From Misgurnus anguillicaudatus (Eukaryota > Chordata > Actinopteri > Cypriniformes > Cobitidae), in the NCBI RefSeq assembly GCF_027580225.2, contig NC_073340.2:18980001-19044000 (forward strand): 64,000 bases of DNA, written 5' to 3'. How positions within the stretch are numbered: position 1 is the first letter of the stretch; every line of letters starts with the position of its first letter. Below the pieces are notes generated by a model that was not told the origin of the DNA, did no database searches, and saw only the letters and a list, made by a program, of their open reading frames with translations. This document shows, one piece after another, positions 22,355 through 34,594 of this stretch. A program made the position numbers and the translations under genes.

Positions 22355-23290
22355 TTTAATTCTCACTGACACTGACATTGTTCCTTTGACCATCCATAAT
22401 CTCCACTTCTATAATAAATCTGTAAGGTTGTCACCTCGGTTCAGTTGACACGAACGCTGTTGATAGATGTGTTGAGGATGATAGATTGAGAATAGATGAA
22501 TGAAAGACAGGCATTGAGAAAGAGAAAAAGATTGAATTGATAGTAAATTGCCCTTTTGTTCGGCTAAAAGCTTTGACCTTTGAGCCTTCATCGGCGGGCT
22601 GATCTGTTGACATCACTGATAGGTTGCAATCATACCAGGAGAGTCCCAGAAATAGCACTGCTGTTGTACTGTATGTCTGCGCTGTGACCCTTCTCAGCCA
22701 TTAAAGCGGGGAACAAAATGGAAAAGGTTGAAACTTGTGCCATACAGATGACCTACACGTGCTATTAAAACAGCCTCGCTTATGGAGCGAAGTTTATTAT
22801 CTGTGGTGAATTCCCACCGATTGTTCAACCAAAGACTATATAGTGTAGATAAAACCAGTCATCTTTGATGTTACACGAGTTTTAGTCATACTGTGCATAT
22901 ATCATGTGTTTCAGTGTCTACATTTATAAGTGCAGTTTGTGTTTTAATTTAAAAAATTGTTTTCTTGTGTTTGACAAGCACAGTGCAGTTATTCATGATT
23001 TTTTTTATTGCAGATCTTTTTGTCACCTGATAGTAGGCCTATTTATTAATGATCAAATTATTTAAATGATTAAAAAACCCACGTTTTCTTTCAAAAGTAT
23101 GTGCTCATTGATGTGTAATTAATTCCACCCACTAATCAAAGTATTCTCGTAAGTGTAGAATCTGCTATTTAAAATACATACGGTCGAGTCGCTCGACTGG
23201 CTGAATCCATGTTGTGCCTCCATCTTTGAAATACATTCGCCAACGGGGGACATTCCTGAAATTCAAGCTCCGCCTTTCGCGCTTTAAGAC
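22355..23290. other. Unique-looking sequence, no gene supported
   Basis: Moderately AT-rich with short frames only. No repeat ends or RNA gene recognised. Confidence 0.35.
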
Positions 23291-23535
23291 TACACTCACG
23301 CTGGCCGCTAGCTGAAGCCTCCCGAGGTTGCATGTGTATGCGGTAAACGTCATCAAGACGGTCTTATTTCAGAATATTAACAATTAAAAAGCTGACAATT
23401 ATTCTTAGTTTAATGTAAATTGATGTAATATGCTTATGACTTGCGAATGTAATGCTCAGTTAACTTAAATTAACCAGGCTTGATGACGTAAGCAGCCCGC
23501 ATATGCGACATGTGAATCCTTCGGATTCAACAACA
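23290..23535. mobile_element. Diverged copy of the GAAGGCTGCAGCC MITE
   Basis: It shares with 61878-62107 the words TCTTATTTC..AATATTAACAAT, ATTATTCTTAGTT, TAATATGCTTATGACTTG and GCTTGATGACGTA. The ends are partly preserved (CTGAAGCCTCC on the left, ATCCTTCGGATT on the right). Confidence 0.65.
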
Positions 23536-23929
23536 GCTGCACACTGTGATGATCCCGCGATCTAATGCTTTGATTTGAGGCAGATTTGAAAGCCTGTTGA
23601 AGACCTATTTTCGAGGACATTAAAATACGCCGCCAAGGAAGCGAAACAGGGATTTAAAACGACAACGCGACAGGAAAAACAACAAGACCAAAGTCAATAT
23701 TGGAGTAATGTTAGTTTTCCAAGATAGGGCTCAAGGGACACCGAAGTTGCCTACTTTCTATCTTCTCCACAGGTAATTCAGCATATTCGTTTACATCTAT
23801 ACAGTCTATGTTGTAAACTTGAAGTTTTATAGTTCCTTGGCTAACTATAGCATGATTATGCATAACTTGTTAGTGTAAACATGCATGTGCTTTAATGTGT
23901 TCAAACAGCCAGAAAGTAATATTCAGTTG
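23536..23929. other. No gene seen
   Basis: A short stretch at 23600-23720 rich in AAACGACAACGCGACAGG resembles a decayed coding segment, but no frame stays open and no family is assigned. Confidence 0.25.
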
Positions 23930-24103
23930 GTTGTCATATAGAATTTCAAGCTCCCAAAAGAAAGCTGACCCAACCCAAACTAAACCAAACTGTGGGGTAC
24001 TATGCAATGGAAAAGCGCCAAAAGTAACACATTTAGTTACTTTTTTGGGGAGTAACTAAATATTGTAATGCATTACTCTTTAAAGTAACTTTCCCCAACA
24101 CTG
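23930..24103 (-). mobile_element. Repeat end reading CAGTGTTGGGGAAAGTTAC
   Basis: The minus strand starts at 24103 with CAGTGTTGGGGAAAGTTAC and continues AATGCATTACAATATT, a very common cyprinid element end of hAT style. The other end was not found; the left limit is approximate. Confidence 0.55.
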
Positions 24104-24390
24104 ATTATCAGTGGTGTATAAAGACCCTACACGATGAACTGTATTGTTTTTATTACTTTAGAATGAGCCGTTTTATCTACATACACCGTGGGTACTCTGA
24201 AATAGAAGTTACTGTCATGTTTTTACAGTTTTACAAAGCGTATTTTGTCACTATGTTGTATCAGACAAAGACATGTTTGTCCTGTGACAGCTACCATAGC
24301 TTATCATTGCGTTTCAAAATTGAGGTTGGTTGCAAAGTGGTTCGAAATCTCACCACTAGTCTGACAAAAACCCATACTATACCTTAAAAG
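24104..24390 (+). mobile_element. AGGTGCAGTG-type TTAA element, 5' truncated
   Basis: The family body starts at TATCAGTGGTGTATAAAGACC and continues through GTTTTATCTACATACACCGTGG and GACATGTTTGTCCTGTG to TCTCACCACTAG. The left end is missing where it meets the element end at 24103. Confidence 0.65.
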
Positions 24391-25895
24391 AAAGAAACTC
24401 TATTTGAACCCAAAATGAGAAATTCTGGTATATTTAAAATGTGTTATAAGTAAAGTTATTATAATGTAACTTTAAAAATCTATAATGATTGTTTTTGTAG
24501 CATTTTGATATACTATGGGACATAACGTTTACTTTAACTGGTGAAGAATCACCAGTCTGTAAGTTGTGTGTCTACTCTTTCATTTGTGGGAAAAAAACGA
24601 ACACGAGAAATGATTCCCTGCCTTACTTCCCATACTGTAGTAAAGAAAGGTGAATAGTCTTTCTCATGCTTTCTGAATAGACAGTAATTAATATGGCAAG
24701 TACTCTCATAAACCTGACAGAGAATGGAGCGAATCTCTCCAGCCCAGTCGTCCTTAGAGGAACCCACGCATGTCTTTTGTCTGCAGCCCTGAGTCCAAGG
24801 CTGTGTACACCAAGTACTGACTACTAACCCGCCCATTGTGCTACAGAAGTAATGCTTGTAATGCTCAGCGTCACAAACGCTCATTGCCATTTCTGGGCTG
24901 TCGGACCCGCTCGAAAATTATTCAGCATATGGGCACACGCACTGAAATTGCTTTTTTATGTGTTGACTGCTGACTTCAAACGGCAAGCTGATGAATGTGA
25001 GGTTTCTTTGCTTTAATGCATTATTGACAAAAAAATATTGCCGCTTAGTACGTCCATTCTTCAGTATACATAACCGTTCACATCAAAGAAAGCACACGGG
25101 GTCGGATGATGAAACCGTTGTGTCAGGGATGTCATGAAGTCACTCCATTCCACAGTGTTTGCTTTGCAGAAGTGCATTTCCTGTCCTCTCTCAGGTCTGC
25201 TTGCTTTCTCAGGGTGATCGAGCGTCTCGCATTGTTTATGGTGTGTTATTGTGCCACTCACTCTCCGAGTGACAACTGATTGAAGCAGCTCGGCACTATT
25301 TTAGTATTGATGGAGACACCAAGCAGTCAAAGCAAACTATTCAGAGCAGCCCAGGAGACTATGGAGGAATTGATGCACAGGGTGGGTTGGCCTATGTTAA
25401 CGGCATCCCCTGTTTGATTTATGTAGGCTCTCCATCTAGTTTTTCAAAGATTAGGTTACGTGAAGTATCTAAGGTGTCTTGAAATCATTGAAAAATGGCG
25501 TTGTTTGCACCTTTGGTGAAGAAAAGAATTATAAAACAATAATGATTTTATGGAGGCACTCAATGTGCACTAAAATCTGGTTTTTGGTCCCCCTTTGGAC
25601 GCTGTTAGTCTACAAACACACATAAAGAAATGTTTGAAGAGGGCCGTGAAAAAGTCAATTGTTTTTTTTATAAATGTTTCAGAATGGCTGGCTATTAGAG
25701 GTGAAATGGCACCCATAAAAATACCATTCACATGGTTTGCCACCCACGGTTCAGCATGCGACCGTGTTTTGGCCTTGTGTAACAACACCGCTGAAAATAT
25801 AAATACTGTTGAATTTAGTCCATTTTCATGGCTAATTACACAAATTCTCTGTTTTACTGCAAATGGTCGAAATATTTAACAAACATGCCAATACA
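24391..25895. other. Unique-looking sequence, no gene supported
   Basis: No transposon ends. The sense and antisense frames at 25570-25879 overlap each other and are not convincing. Balanced composition at 24560-25400 would be compatible with conserved non-coding DNA. Confidence 0.35.
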
Positions 25896-26150
25896 AATCT
25901 GAGTTTAACGTTTTAACTCTTTCTCCACCAGCAGTTTTTCTAAAACTTGCCAGCCAGTGCCAGCATTTTTTACGATTTTTACAAAAGTTTGTATACCTTT
26001 TAGAAAATGTTCTTTTATATATTAAAAAACAGTATTTAAAATAAAAGAACAGACCCTCTGCTTTAAAAAAATATAAAAAAGTTTTATCCTATCTTAAATC
26101 CTATATCAAACATAGCTAGGTTCCTTCAAAAATACATAATTTAGATCAGA
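25896..26150 (+). repeat. Dispersed repeat (TTTAACTCTTTCTCC type)
   Basis: From GTTTTAACTCTTTCTCCACC through GCATTTTTTACGATTTTTAC and AAACATAGCTAGGTTCC it follows a widespread cyprinid repeat as I remember it. Its class is unknown to me. Confidence 0.5.
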
Positions 26151-26396
26151 TTCAAAACAAACTACTTATGTAACAGTCTTTAAATAGGGAAAACATGGAA
26201 GTGTTTGGTGGCTTCTAAATTCATCCCTGTTTGGATCCTAAGAAATGAATGGGGCTAGGCTAAATGCTAACACATTCACGAAGCGCTGTACAAAAATTAA
26301 GTGCACGCATTGAATAAAGATAGGTATGTATTCATTTGTCTAAGTTGAGGTAAGAACATAGTAAAATATTAAAAACAGTGGCGGTTTCCTTTAAGT
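26150..26396 (+). mobile_element. Diverged single arm of the 43317-type foldback
   Basis: TAAATAGGGAAAACATGGAA, GTGTTTGGTGGCTTCTAA, GAATGGGGCTAGGCTAAATG and GTAAGAACATAGTAAAATAT match in order the right arm at about 43830-44039. The matching left arm is absent, so only half an element remains. Confidence 0.6.
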
Positions 26397-26453
26397 GCAC
26401 ACAATAGATGCATATATCTAAATTATAGATATTATATAGATAGATGGCTCTCC

Positions 26454-26721
26454 TGATTTTGCCAAGTGGTTGATGTCCTCAGGGCAACATTATGTTGACC
26501 CTGGGACAACATTTCAATCAACCAATCAGATTTCAGAAATAAGTTTACAGTTTGTTTTAAGTTTAAGCTTACAACAAGGATTAGCTGTTTCTAGACCATT
26601 GTTTTTCACTTATCATGTCCCTCTGATTTTTAGGGTTAGGGTTTGAATTTGGGGTAGGTTTAGGTTTTATTTAGAAAACACAATATGTTGCCCTGAGGAC
26701 ATCAACCACTTGGCAAAATCA
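26454..26721. mobile_element. 268-bp MITE with perfect 37-bp inverted ends
   Basis: The first 37 bases, starting TGATTTTGCCAAGTGGTTGA, are exactly complementary to the last 37 (26685-26721). No duplication longer than 1-2 bp is apparent. The loop carries TTTTTAGGGTTAGGGTTTG. Confidence 0.85.
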
Positions 26722-26784
26722 GTTCGAGCATAGATGGATACCATATATACATAGCTCTCATTTTTTGTTATGGTGAACTCTCAT

Positions 26785-26885
26785 TTGAAGCGTTTACATT
26801 TAGCAGACACTTTTATCTCAAGGGACTTACAGTGCAATGCTCTCCCTGGGAATCAAACCACTGACCATGGCGCTTGTTAGTTAAT
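26785..26885 (-). mobile_element. tRNA-derived SINE fragment
   Basis: On the minus strand it has a box-B-like segment (GGTTTGATTCCCAGGGA) followed by the tail words GCACTGTAAGTCC and AAAAGTGTCTGCTAAATG. These match the tail of the SINE at 34900-35040. The box A part is poorly kept. Confidence 0.6.
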
Positions 26886-26889
26886 TTCT

Positions 26890-28857
26890 GTTTTTTACTG
26901 CTTCTGTATAATTTAAAGCTGTGGTGGAAAAATAAAACAGAAATATCTGCAATTTCATCAGTATTGGATGATCACAGCATCAAAATTACTCATTGTTATT
27001 GGCCTCAAATGGCCTAATAGCATCTGTTATGTGGCCAAATAGTGTTCATGTACCGGTATTAACAAATGGCCTCACGTGAGTGTCTGCAGTTAGTGTTGAG
27101 TTTGATGAACGTGATCGTTCCTGTACTTTCATCCATAGCTAGGTGAGGTAATGAGGTAATTTGTCAAAGTTATGGAAAGCAGACCCATCCAATGTGTATT
27201 TCTATCCCGCTGAAAGATGTGTTTCCAGACAAATTGCCTCTGAGTGCTGATAACAGTAATCCCTTAAAACAGACATATCTCAACGCTGCCAACCGAGTTC
27301 CATTCTAGGCAAAGTGCAAAAGCCATTAAAAGTTTAAAATTCGCCCGTAATGTATATCCCTTCCTCCCTCATAATTTTTCCCTTTAACATGTTCCGTAAC
27401 ACGAGCCAGATTACTCCGTCTCACGCTGTTTAAGATGTCCAGTGCTGAGCAACAAAGCTTGAGACACAAAGAGCTACACAACTCACTTACTGTAAACACC
27501 CAGTGATAAAGAGAGGAGAGAAATCAATAGAAGGCAGACACCACAAATCTGTCGATGGAGGGCAGCGCTGGAGCCTGGTGTTGGGATTAAATCTGCGAAG
27601 CGCTGCCTGTTTAAAAGGGGCCATAAACACTTGAACAGCATCCATGTGCCTCGTGTTTGTCACTGTTTTATATTCGAAGCTTTGGACTTTTAATTCTGTC
27701 GTGTGTTTAAATTAGAAGGATTTATTGTACAAAGCTGTACTTTATTGAGAGAGCGGTTTTACCACTACTCCGTTTTTATGTTGGTTTGTACAGATTTGGT
27801 GCCGCCATGTTGATGGGTTCCATAGATGAGGAGTAATGTTTTGATACACGAGACACAATAAACTACAGAAGTATTTGATGCCCCCTTCTCTTCCGTTCCT
27901 GAAGGTTTCCCAGGAGGTGCCATAGCGCAGTTTCGTATTGACAGCTTCATGTAAAATTCAGTAGCCCCCCCCAATAGCGCCATTCAACCTTAGCTTCTCT
28001 TATCCAACCTTCCTGTCTGCCCTCATCACAATAGGCGACTGCCGCGAGAGAGAGAGACAGTTGCCAGAAACACACCTTCTTCTTGTTGTTCTTCTTTCTC
28101 ACTCATGAGCTTGATAAGGAGCCAGATCCAAAGAGAACAGCCAGCTTCTCCAGATGGCGTCTGGGGGAAGGGAGGAGCTTAAAAAAGAAACCCCTTGTAT
28201 TTGCTCACATGCCGAGAAAAGATTCAGTCTAGTCGGGTTTGATGAGTTGACACCAGATGAGAGTTGGGCTGCTATTATTTCACAGATCAAGGGATTTAAA
28301 TAGGACCCGCCTGTTCGCTCTGTGTATCTTTCTGAGGAATGTTGTCTATTATTTTTGTTACTCCTGCCGGCCTGATGAAGGTCACCATCCATTCAGTTAC
28401 TAGACTACATACTCCCTCTGCTGGCCGCTCAGGGGGAAATAAAACAAGAAAGATGAAGAAGGGACGTAGAAGCTACCAACTGTACTGTATGTGTGAAGGG
28501 CTCAGAGGCAAACAACCAGCGTCTGACTGCTAAATAGATGCTTTAGATGAGGCACTAATGATAGGTGAATCAGCATTTCCAGCAGGTTTATGGTGGATTC
28601 TCAGTCAGGTGCTAAAAGAGTCATTAATATGAGGGTCAAGTGCTCCCTGTGCACAGTCAGTTAATCTCACCGATACTACCAGAGACTTTGGCAAAACCTG
28701 GTGAGCATACATAGGCAGCTTCCTTCTGTGGCAGCACTCAGACCATTATAACAATCTTATAACACAAATAGCACTGTGTAGGCTCAGAGTATAAGACAAT
28801 TATTTCCTAATTAATAAATTGGTTTATTTTAGGAATGACATATTACTAATTTGCTCT
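26890..28857. other. Unique-looking sequence, no gene supported
   Basis: No transposon ends or family motifs. Frames at 27765-27983, 28099-28392 and 28339-28533 are short and unsupported. Confidence 0.35.
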
Positions 28858-29148
28858 TTAAATAACAAAAAACATATTGCTCCATTGACTTTAGACTTTA
28901 GACCAGGTTTTTGTTGGTCAATGGCGTAGTCTATTTGAGTTGCCTCAAAATAGCAACGTGCCAACAATGCGCTTGAACACACCTCGTTTTCAAACCAGAA
29001 AGCCCATGGGCGCAAAAGGGGACACAAATTAATTTACTATTTAAACAATGTGGCGCTAAACGTGAAAATTATAATTGCAAAGGAAAACTAGCAAAAAGAC
29101 ACTTGCGCAGCATTGCGCAGCATTGCGCCCGGTGTAAGATAGAGCCCC
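28858..29148 (-). mobile_element. DNA transposon right end (GGGGCTCTATCTTACACC)
   Basis: The minus strand begins at 29148 with GGGGCTCTATCTTACACCGG and then GCGCAATGCTGCGCAATGC, including a 10-bp unit repeated about 2.3 times. The block TTTGTTGGTCAATGGCGTAG upstream belongs to the same family. The far end is decayed. Confidence 0.55.
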
Positions 29149-29481
29149 AAAAACTTGATCGCTTCATGAGCCAATAAACGGTTTAGCACTAAAATGGTAT
29201 GCGAGTACAAAAAAGACGAGGACCTGGCAACACTGCAAGAGCGCTCGCAGCCTCACAAATGCAATACCGTACACAACGCCAAGATGGAGGTTTATTGCAA
29301 AACAATGCTGCTAAATTATTTTGGTCAAAGCTGTAAGTGATAAGCACGCGAGGCGGCAGAACGTTGCTATGGTTATCTCCGTGCCAATCATCACATTTTC
29401 GCATTTAAATGCGGTTGTCACTCCTAAAAGTTTGCAATGTGTACAAGACCACAATGTGTTGAACTCCAGCTAAACAGTCAC

Positions 29482-29632
29482 GTCTTGACACTTACTTCGC
29501 ATCGCCCGCCACAAGCTCTTTGTCTGCAAGGCGACAAGAGGCCATAACGGAGAAATTAATTTTGTTCATAAGGACATGAAACCGATCACTGACGTGGATG
29601 GGGCAGGCTTCAGGGAGTTCTGTCAAGAAATG
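29482..29632 (+). pseudogene. hAT transposase N-terminal fragment, frameshifted
   Basis: One frame reads TYFASPATSSLSARRQEAIT then EKLILFI; after a one-base frame change it continues KDMKPITDVDGAGFREFC and stops. The pattern (a low-complexity linker after the BED zinc finger, then ILxFIxKDMxP and G-F-R) is typical of the region behind the BED finger in hAT transposases. No catalytic domain and no dimerisation domain follow. It is followed at 29871 by a hAT-type end, so it is probably the remnant of that element's gene. Confidence 0.65.
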
Positions 29633-29737
29633 TAACTGAGGTACCATATCCCTTTGATGTCCCTTGATTTACTTGTTTTTGTGTAGGTAATACATTGTCA
29701 AATATGTTTAAATAGATTACCTATACAAGTAGTTTTA

Positions 29738-29871
29738 TTAATTTGTCCTGTTATTGACGTAATGCTCGTCATTGAAAAAATGTGCAACCAGATGTTCGAA
29801 TAGTTCGAATATTCGTGTTTTTTATAGGGGGACTATTCGAACATAATTTTTGAGCAATTTTGACAGCCCTA
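29738..29871 (-). mobile_element. hAT element right end (TAGGGCTGTCAAAATTG)
   Basis: The minus strand begins at 29871 with TAGGGCTGTCAAAATTGCTC and runs into repeated TTCGAATA words, as at 1033. The left end of this element was not found, so its extent and target duplication are unknown. Confidence 0.6.
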
Positions 29872-29879
29872 ATGTACAC

Positions 29880-32265
29880 AATGCCTTTTATTGCCATCTA
29901 CAAAGGCAGCTCACTAGATGTTAAAATGGGGTGCTTATGTAAGAGCCGGTGCAGTGCAATAACTATCATGTTCTCAGCAGTACCAACATATATTAAATTA
30001 GAAATCACTGATTACAGTGACTAAATGTGTTTATAGAAGAATACTGAAATGTTTTCCTGCTATGATTTCCACCTCTGCTTTAGGTGTGGATGTCTTGCGC
30101 ATCCTCTAATAGTCTGTCATCACAGGCCTGCTCCTGCATTCCCGCTCTGAGCAGACACGAGCATCTGGGTGTCTTTTTGAAGTTCCCAGGCGTGAGCTCA
30201 CAGGCAGCTGCACTTCCTTTCCCGGTGGTATCTGTGAAACGTAGGTGGATGATGAGTTGAAAGTCCTTCACATTCTCGTCAAGATTTCTTTTTTGCTTTA
30301 ATTCTTTTCCCTGGTCTATCACAGCGAGCCTCACAGTGAGCTACCTTTAAAGGCAGACAGATGGGCTACCCAGCAGGCAGATAAATGCTGATAGTGCACC
30401 GACGAGAGCTTATACAAACCGAGGGGTCGTGTTAAAGAGAGAGTTTAAATGTAGCAAAGCAGCTGCTTCTCTGTGTCTAAGAGAAGGCTTTTTGCTGCTT
30501 CCAACGTTCGTATTTTAATTTGATTGCCCTGTGTAGGCATTTAAGATGTACTCAACTGCCAAAATGGCAGCGTTTCGCACCCGTGCTAACAACCAGTACC
30601 CTTTCTCTTGTGTAATACATTTAATGGCATTCTCTTCAAATATAACATTAATTAAGAACTGCAGTTCTGTGATGCAGGTAATTAAAAACAGATTAATGAT
30701 TGAGTTAATACAGTCACTTGACCACCCAGCATTCAGCACCTTGGAGAGCGCCGCCTTCGCTGCTTTACAATGTAGGGCAGCACATTTCAGCACCACGGCC
30801 AGCGACTCATTAGGGAGCGTGTGGAGTATCCGGTCAGAGAGCCAATGTAGTTATTGCCCTGTACTAACTGTCACGCTCAGATGAACTGCTTCACAATCTA
30901 GTTTGCGCTCACTTCTCACAGGTACTTTGTCTTCTCCTCACTCGGTTTCTTGGCAAAGCCCTTTGCCTTTAAGCTATGTGGGCTAAGAGTGATGGAATAA
31001 CCCTCCCAGTGCTATTAGACCACCACGCTCAATTGCCCCATAAGTCTCCGCCCTGACCACTGACTCAGTGTAGCATTGGATTATGTAATGCATCAAAAAA
31101 AGAGAAAAGTCTTTGAGCTATAGATAAACTTTTCTCTTCAGTCTAACCCAGTGTGCTCTGGAATGCTCTTGAACGTGTCCTTGACACAGGGTCTTTGTCA
31201 GATAGTCGCGTTACAGTGGTACTTCTCATCCACTCGGGAAAGAACATGCTGTAGGCTGTATTTCCTCTGAACAGGACCAAGATAGTGAGCGACAAGGCTT
31301 TTGTTTGGGATTTTGCCTCCGGCTCTCTGGGGGCCACGAGAGGCCCCGGAAAGACTTAAGACTAGCCGTGCTGTGATTCAGGAACAATGCGTGCTGAGGT
31401 CAAACCATAGCTGGGGATTACAGTGGAGAAACGTGCACAGCTTTCCAACCTTCTCAGCATGCCATGGAAGAACACTGGATTCTGACTCGCATCTAATCTT
31501 TAATCTTGATCTTCTGTCATGAAAACATTGCCTATGCATTACAGTACAAGAGTGCTTGTTCAAGAACCTTCTCTCCTACTTATCCTGAGTCTGTCAAATG
31601 CAGACAGCTGCAGTAATTCCTCTACAGAGCTCTTACAAGCTTTTAGCATCCATGTGCCTGATGGAACAGACTGTCTCTGGCAATATATAGCCACGAGTGT
31701 GTACAGTCATCATGTACAACACATCATGTGATGGTTAGTTACAGCTCAAACAAGAATCTGCCAATGATATATCCCCATTACTCATGTAAAGATTTATTGC
31801 AGGCTACAAATTTGTGCATAGACAAATTTTTAAAAAAATGAAAAGGTCTGATATATTTAAAATAAGCCTAAATAAGATCTTACATCATGTATTATTTAAA
31901 TGTTGTCTTTAAATGAAATGCAACAGCATGTTTAGCAGGACACAGCTTTTTTTCTGTGGTATCCAATATCAGAACACTAGTATTGGCCAATGAAATTTTG
32001 TTAGGTTCCACTGTGGTGAAAATCAACTTTTTTATTGTTATTTATATGCCTATGTGGTGTTTTTAATATGCTTTAAGACAAACCATGTGCAAATTTATCA
32101 TTCAGCACCTTTGCTGAGTTGTTTATCCATATTATTTGAGTTTCCCAAACACTCACTCACACGTTTTGAAATCGCCTCGGTTTGCTACGTCACACACATA
32201 ACCAATCACATAATCACATTTTAACTCACACATGCAGTGTGTAATAGTCTAACCTGCCAACCCTC
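29880..32265. other. Unique-looking sequence, no gene supported
   Basis: No repeat ends. The part at about 30480-30900 is repeat-free, rich in TAATTA-like words (TTAATTAAGAAC, GTAATTAAAAAC) and open on both strands (30515-30884). Simultaneous openness on two strands argues for non-coding sequence. Confidence 0.35.
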
Positions 32266-32776
32266 TATCACGAAATTATGTTTCTTTAGTCACGTAAATT
32301 TGTGAGTCTTTTCCGTGACACTGACACGCTTTTCCGCCTTTTGCGTGAACATGTCACGAATTTCTGTTTACGTGTCACTGTCACGTATTTGTTACTTAAC
32401 TGTTTTGTCCTATTTTCAAACCATTGATGCTTCGGTTTAGGGTTAGATTTGGTGTTTGCGTAGGATGTCACTTTAAGTATTGGTTTATACCTTTTTTCAT
32501 TATTTATTTTTTTATATTTTATGCTTTTTAAACCATTGTCGCCTGGCATTAGGGTTAGAGTTGGGTTTGGGTAAGGATGTCATTTTATGTTAATCTAACC
32601 CTAAGCCAAATCGACAATGGTAAGAAAATAGGACAAAACAGTTGAGTAACATATACGTGAAAGTAACACGTAAACAGAAATACGTGACATGTTCACGAAA
32701 AAAGGTGGAAAAATGTGTCAGTGTCACGAAAAAGACTCACAAATTTACGTGACTATAGGTACGTAATTTTGTGATA
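32266..32776. mobile_element. 511-bp foldback element with TATCACGAAATTATG ends
   Basis: The left arm (32266 to about 32415) and right arm (about 32628-32776) are inverted copies: TCACGTAAATTTGTGAGTC, GTGACACTGACAC and ACTGTTTTGTCCTATTTTC recur in complement. TA lies at both ends. The loop holds CGGTTTAGGGTTAG and CTAACCCTAAGCC words. No coding capacity. Confidence 0.85.
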
Positions 32777-33717
32777 CTGGGTTGAACCTGCTAACATCAG
32801 CACTAAACAGTTAGTGAGCAAACATGCAGTTTGCGTATGCATTGTGAAACCAGACTTGGCAGTTATGTGTCTGAAACTACGGAAATAGCATCTATACGAA
32901 AAGATGGAGGTGGGGACTAATTTGGACCATAGATATTCATATTTATGGTGCAAGCTGTGCGGTTGAAGGCGGAGATTGATTCGCATATTAGATTCATGAG
33001 GGAATTACTTTCAAGCAGCATAAGAGCATGTAGAAATTGCTATCACAGGAAAAACTTTTAAATATGCTATTATGATGCTTATACAAGAGTTTAAAGTATC
33101 TAGTATTTATTGGCTACAGGGAGACTTTAATGTGGCAACCCTAGCACAGACCTTATCTTATACAGTCAAATCGGCCAGTCATAAAATGGCAGCATTTCTT
33201 TTCACCAGAAAGCATACATACTGTTTTTTAATGTGCTGGGCTTGTCCTGTTATCAGAAATCTGACCGACTGTCAATTTCCAAGTGAAATTATCCTATCTG
33301 TTATTTGTATGCAGCTCTAGGGTGATGGAGGGGAAAGAATGAAGAAACAAAATCAATCTGCAGGCCTTATCTGCTACACGATTTCATAGATATTATGATA
33401 GCAAATAGTGTCATCTCTCCTTTTCATTCTCAGAATTGAAGAAGGGGGGTCTGTTGGGCAAAGATGTCAACACAAAAGTGACACATCTGTGCCAGTGTAA
33501 TGAAATATGTTATGTTCTACTGTGAAAAGCTGAGCCCTTCAACAGATCAGATTAACATCAATAAGTCTTTTCAAATTGGTACTACATACAACGTTCAGGT
33601 GAAAGGTCTCTGGTAATCCTGTTAGCATGGACATTGTGTTTTCTCTGCTTAGTTGCTCCATGGTTTAGATTATTTTGAGATCCCTAAGGATTGCATTTTT
33701 GTTCAGTTGCGAAGTCA
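32777..33717. other. Unique-looking sequence, no gene supported
   Basis: AT-rich with short frames only (for example 33072-33320). No repeat ends recognised. Confidence 0.35.
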
Positions 33718-33725
33718 CTCACATT

Positions 33726-34594
33726 TAGGTGTGTAAATCGGACAGTTCATTACGATTCGATACAAAATAGATTTTTCCCCCGCCAGCGATGCGATTTTTG
33801 ACGAAATATCAAACATTTCGATCCGATTTGATTAATTTACCAATATTTTTATATTGCACACCTAGTTAAGCAGTTTTACTTACAAATGCAACCAAAATAA
33901 ATAACATGAACATTTAATTAAGCTCTTTAAAAATGGTCCAATCTCTCTGTTGGAACATTTTCAACAACAAACTAACAAAATACACTTTTTTAAATAAAGA
34001 AAAATGGATAATGAGTCACATCAAAATGTCACATAAAATCAATCTTATGATCGCAACAATCAAAGTCTTTCAGTATTTTGTGCCAAAATTTGCAATAGTG
34101 ACAGGTAGTTTTAGAAAAAAATTTATGAAATTGAAAAATAAATTAATATAAAAAATAAAGCTGTAAAACTTAAGCATTTGATCTGTCACACAACTTCAGA
34201 TCTAACAGTTAAACAAGTGCTGCAGTGGACTCTTTTGAGAAGTTTTTTTTATTTTTTAAATCAACTGATATCAGGATTGAGGACACTGCGTTTTACATGG
34301 ACAATATCACCTGCAGAGGTAAACACACTCTCGTCTTCTGTCTCTTTTGCTGTGTTTTTGCTGCTACAACCACTTTGTTGCTGCATCACATTCACTTGCT
34401 GACGCTAGCAGATGAAAATAAACAAAAATGCGCGCTTTGGCAGAAAAAGATGGACGTTACGTCAACGAATGACGACGTGGAGAGTGTCAAAATAAAGGTA
34501 CCTCAAATCCATTTTTTACGTGTGGAATCGATGCATCAGCTTTTTACAAATAAAATCGATGTATTTTCCATATTGATATATTGTTACACCCCTA
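33726..34594. mobile_element. hAT MITE, 869 bp, 7-of-8 target duplication
   Basis: Ends TAGGTGTGTAAATCG and ATTGTTACACCCCTA are inverted. They are flanked by CTCACATT (33718-33725) and CTCACATG (34595-34602). Subterminal ATCGAT and TTCGAT words occur on both sides. The open frame at 34225-34611 runs out through the right end and shows no transposase motifs. Confidence 0.85.
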
